Position numbers and translations under genes: made by a program. Below are positions 6,117 to 6,409 of a stretch of DNA of 6,409 nt, one piece after another. This DNA comes from Gammaproteobacteria bacterium (lineage in GTDB: Bacteria; Pseudomonadota; Gammaproteobacteria; HK1), in NCBI GenBank assembly GCA_020444775.1, contig JAGRHX010000186.1, positions 1 to 6,409 on the forward strand. Reading direction: 5' to 3'. The notes beneath the pieces are model-generated. The model searched no databases. It was not told the DNA's origin and saw only the letters and a program-made list of their open reading frames with translations. The first letter of the stretch is position 1. Every line of letters starts with the position of its first letter.

Positions 6117-6135
6117 GCGAGGTGCTTTGCGGCTG

Positions 6136-6164
6136 AATCTAGCGAGCGCACCTTTCAGCGTCAA
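6136..6164 (-). promoter_or_regulatory. Sigma70-like promoter of the importer operon
   Basis: On the minus strand: -35 box TTGACG (6164-6159, 5 of 6 to consensus), a 17-bp spacer, then -10 box TAGATT (6141-6136, 4 of 6, including the key first T, the A at position 2 and the final T). Spacing is optimal. It points toward the binding-protein gene 205-215 bp away, with no intervening gene. It was found by eye, not scored against the whole window, and a site closer to the gene cannot be excluded. Confidence 0.5.
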
Positions 6165-6409
6165 CAATCCTGAACAGGCACAATGCTCTGGCGGCAGGCC
6201 TCATCGACAGCACACGACGCCGGTGTTGCAGGCGCACACATGCGGCTCGGAGTCGGCGGCCATCTTCCCCGTCGGTTTTGACTCCAATCTTTTGCTGGCA
6301 CGCCGCCGGCGCGGCGCTCACAATGCCCGCAAGACCGCAGGGATACCAGCACACCAAGGGACGCGAGACCGTCAGACGGCGCAAGCAGTGAACACCCATG
6401 GGCGCATCC
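6165..6409. other. Right-edge region with no supportable gene
   Basis: About 245 bp upstream of the inferred promoter. Two minus-strand frames are open from the window edge (to 6139 and to 6161), but their translations are rich in Arg, Ala and Cys, look like no protein family I know, and run over or into the inferred promoter. On the plus strand an ATG at 6398 could start a divergent gene beyond the window, but it has no clear ribosome-binding site and too little sequence follows. I see no repeats or RNA gene here. Confidence 0.5.

Larger units (their letters stand above)
5924..6128 (-). promoter_or_regulatory. Predicted 5' leader (about 205 nt) of the importer operon
   Basis: This is the stretch between the inferred transcription start (an A near 6128, 8 nt past the -10 box) and the binding-protein ATG. 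It is long for a leader and holds several inverted repeats. Stem A is GACAGTCA/TGACTGTC (6072-6079 with 6109-6116). Stem C is CTGTGT/ACACAG (6051-6056 with 6067-6072). Stem B is GAGTGCG/CGCACTC (6034-6040 with 6083-6089), extendable by GTTC/GAAC across a 2-nt bulge. A 6-bp hairpin sits next to the ribosome-binding site. One B arm lies in the loop of stem A and the other beyond stem C, so A and B could form a pseudoknot or compete. I match it to no known riboswitch class. A 15-codon reading frame (6018-5971, minus) lies inside but has no convincing ribosome-binding site. Confidence 0.4.

Noticed and set aside
6108..6136. A plus-strand TTGACT as the -35 of a divergent promoter
   Set aside because: No acceptable -10 box at 16-18 bp spacing, and no supported plus-strand gene follows in the window.
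6139..6399. An 86-codon minus-strand open frame at the right edge
   Set aside because: Composition is Arg/Ala/Cys-rich, no domain or ribosome-binding site is visible, and it runs across the likely promoter.

Overview
The window comes from a GC-rich Gram-negative bacterium, most likely a proteobacterium. This rests on the GC-rich third codon positions, a solute-binding protein with a signal peptide (so a periplasm), and the style of the transporter and SDR proteins. The sequence does not let me name a genus.

Layout. Positions 2-613 (+) hold the C-terminal 203 residues of a short-chain dehydrogenase/reductase (SDR) fold protein; its start lies left of the window. It converges on, and overlaps by 7 bp, a four-gene minus-strand cluster read from right to left. 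The cluster runs: periplasmic solute-binding protein (5923-4829), fused double-domain permease (4699-2942), ATP-binding protein (2867-1734) and metal-dependent amidohydrolase-superfamily enzyme (1719-607). Intergenic gaps are 129, 74 and 14 bp, and each start has a plausible ribosome-binding site. Right of the solute-binding gene lie a good sigma70-like promoter (6136-6164), a leader of about 205 nt with several inverted repeats, and about 245 bp at the right edge with no gene I can support.

How it fits together. The three transporter genes make a complete ABC importer of the Fbp/Pot type (ferric iron, polyamine and related small organic substrates). The binding protein lacks the tandem tyrosines that hold ferric iron in FbpA. 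The ATPase gene is followed after 14 bp by a hydrolase/decarboxylase-type enzyme. I infer that the importer takes up a small organic compound which the amidohydrolase then processes. A strong imperfect hairpin between the binding-protein and permease genes probably lets the binding protein be made in excess. No regulator gene is visible.

The most unusual points are: an SDR whose four catalytic-tetrad positions (Asn-Ser-Tyr-Lys) all appear substituted; interleaved inverted repeats in the operon leader; the 22-bp intergenic hairpin; and the combination of an Fbp-type importer lacking iron ligands with an amidohydrolase. Nothing here amounts to a demonstrated new system. No mobile elements, CRISPR arrays, tRNA or rRNA were seen.
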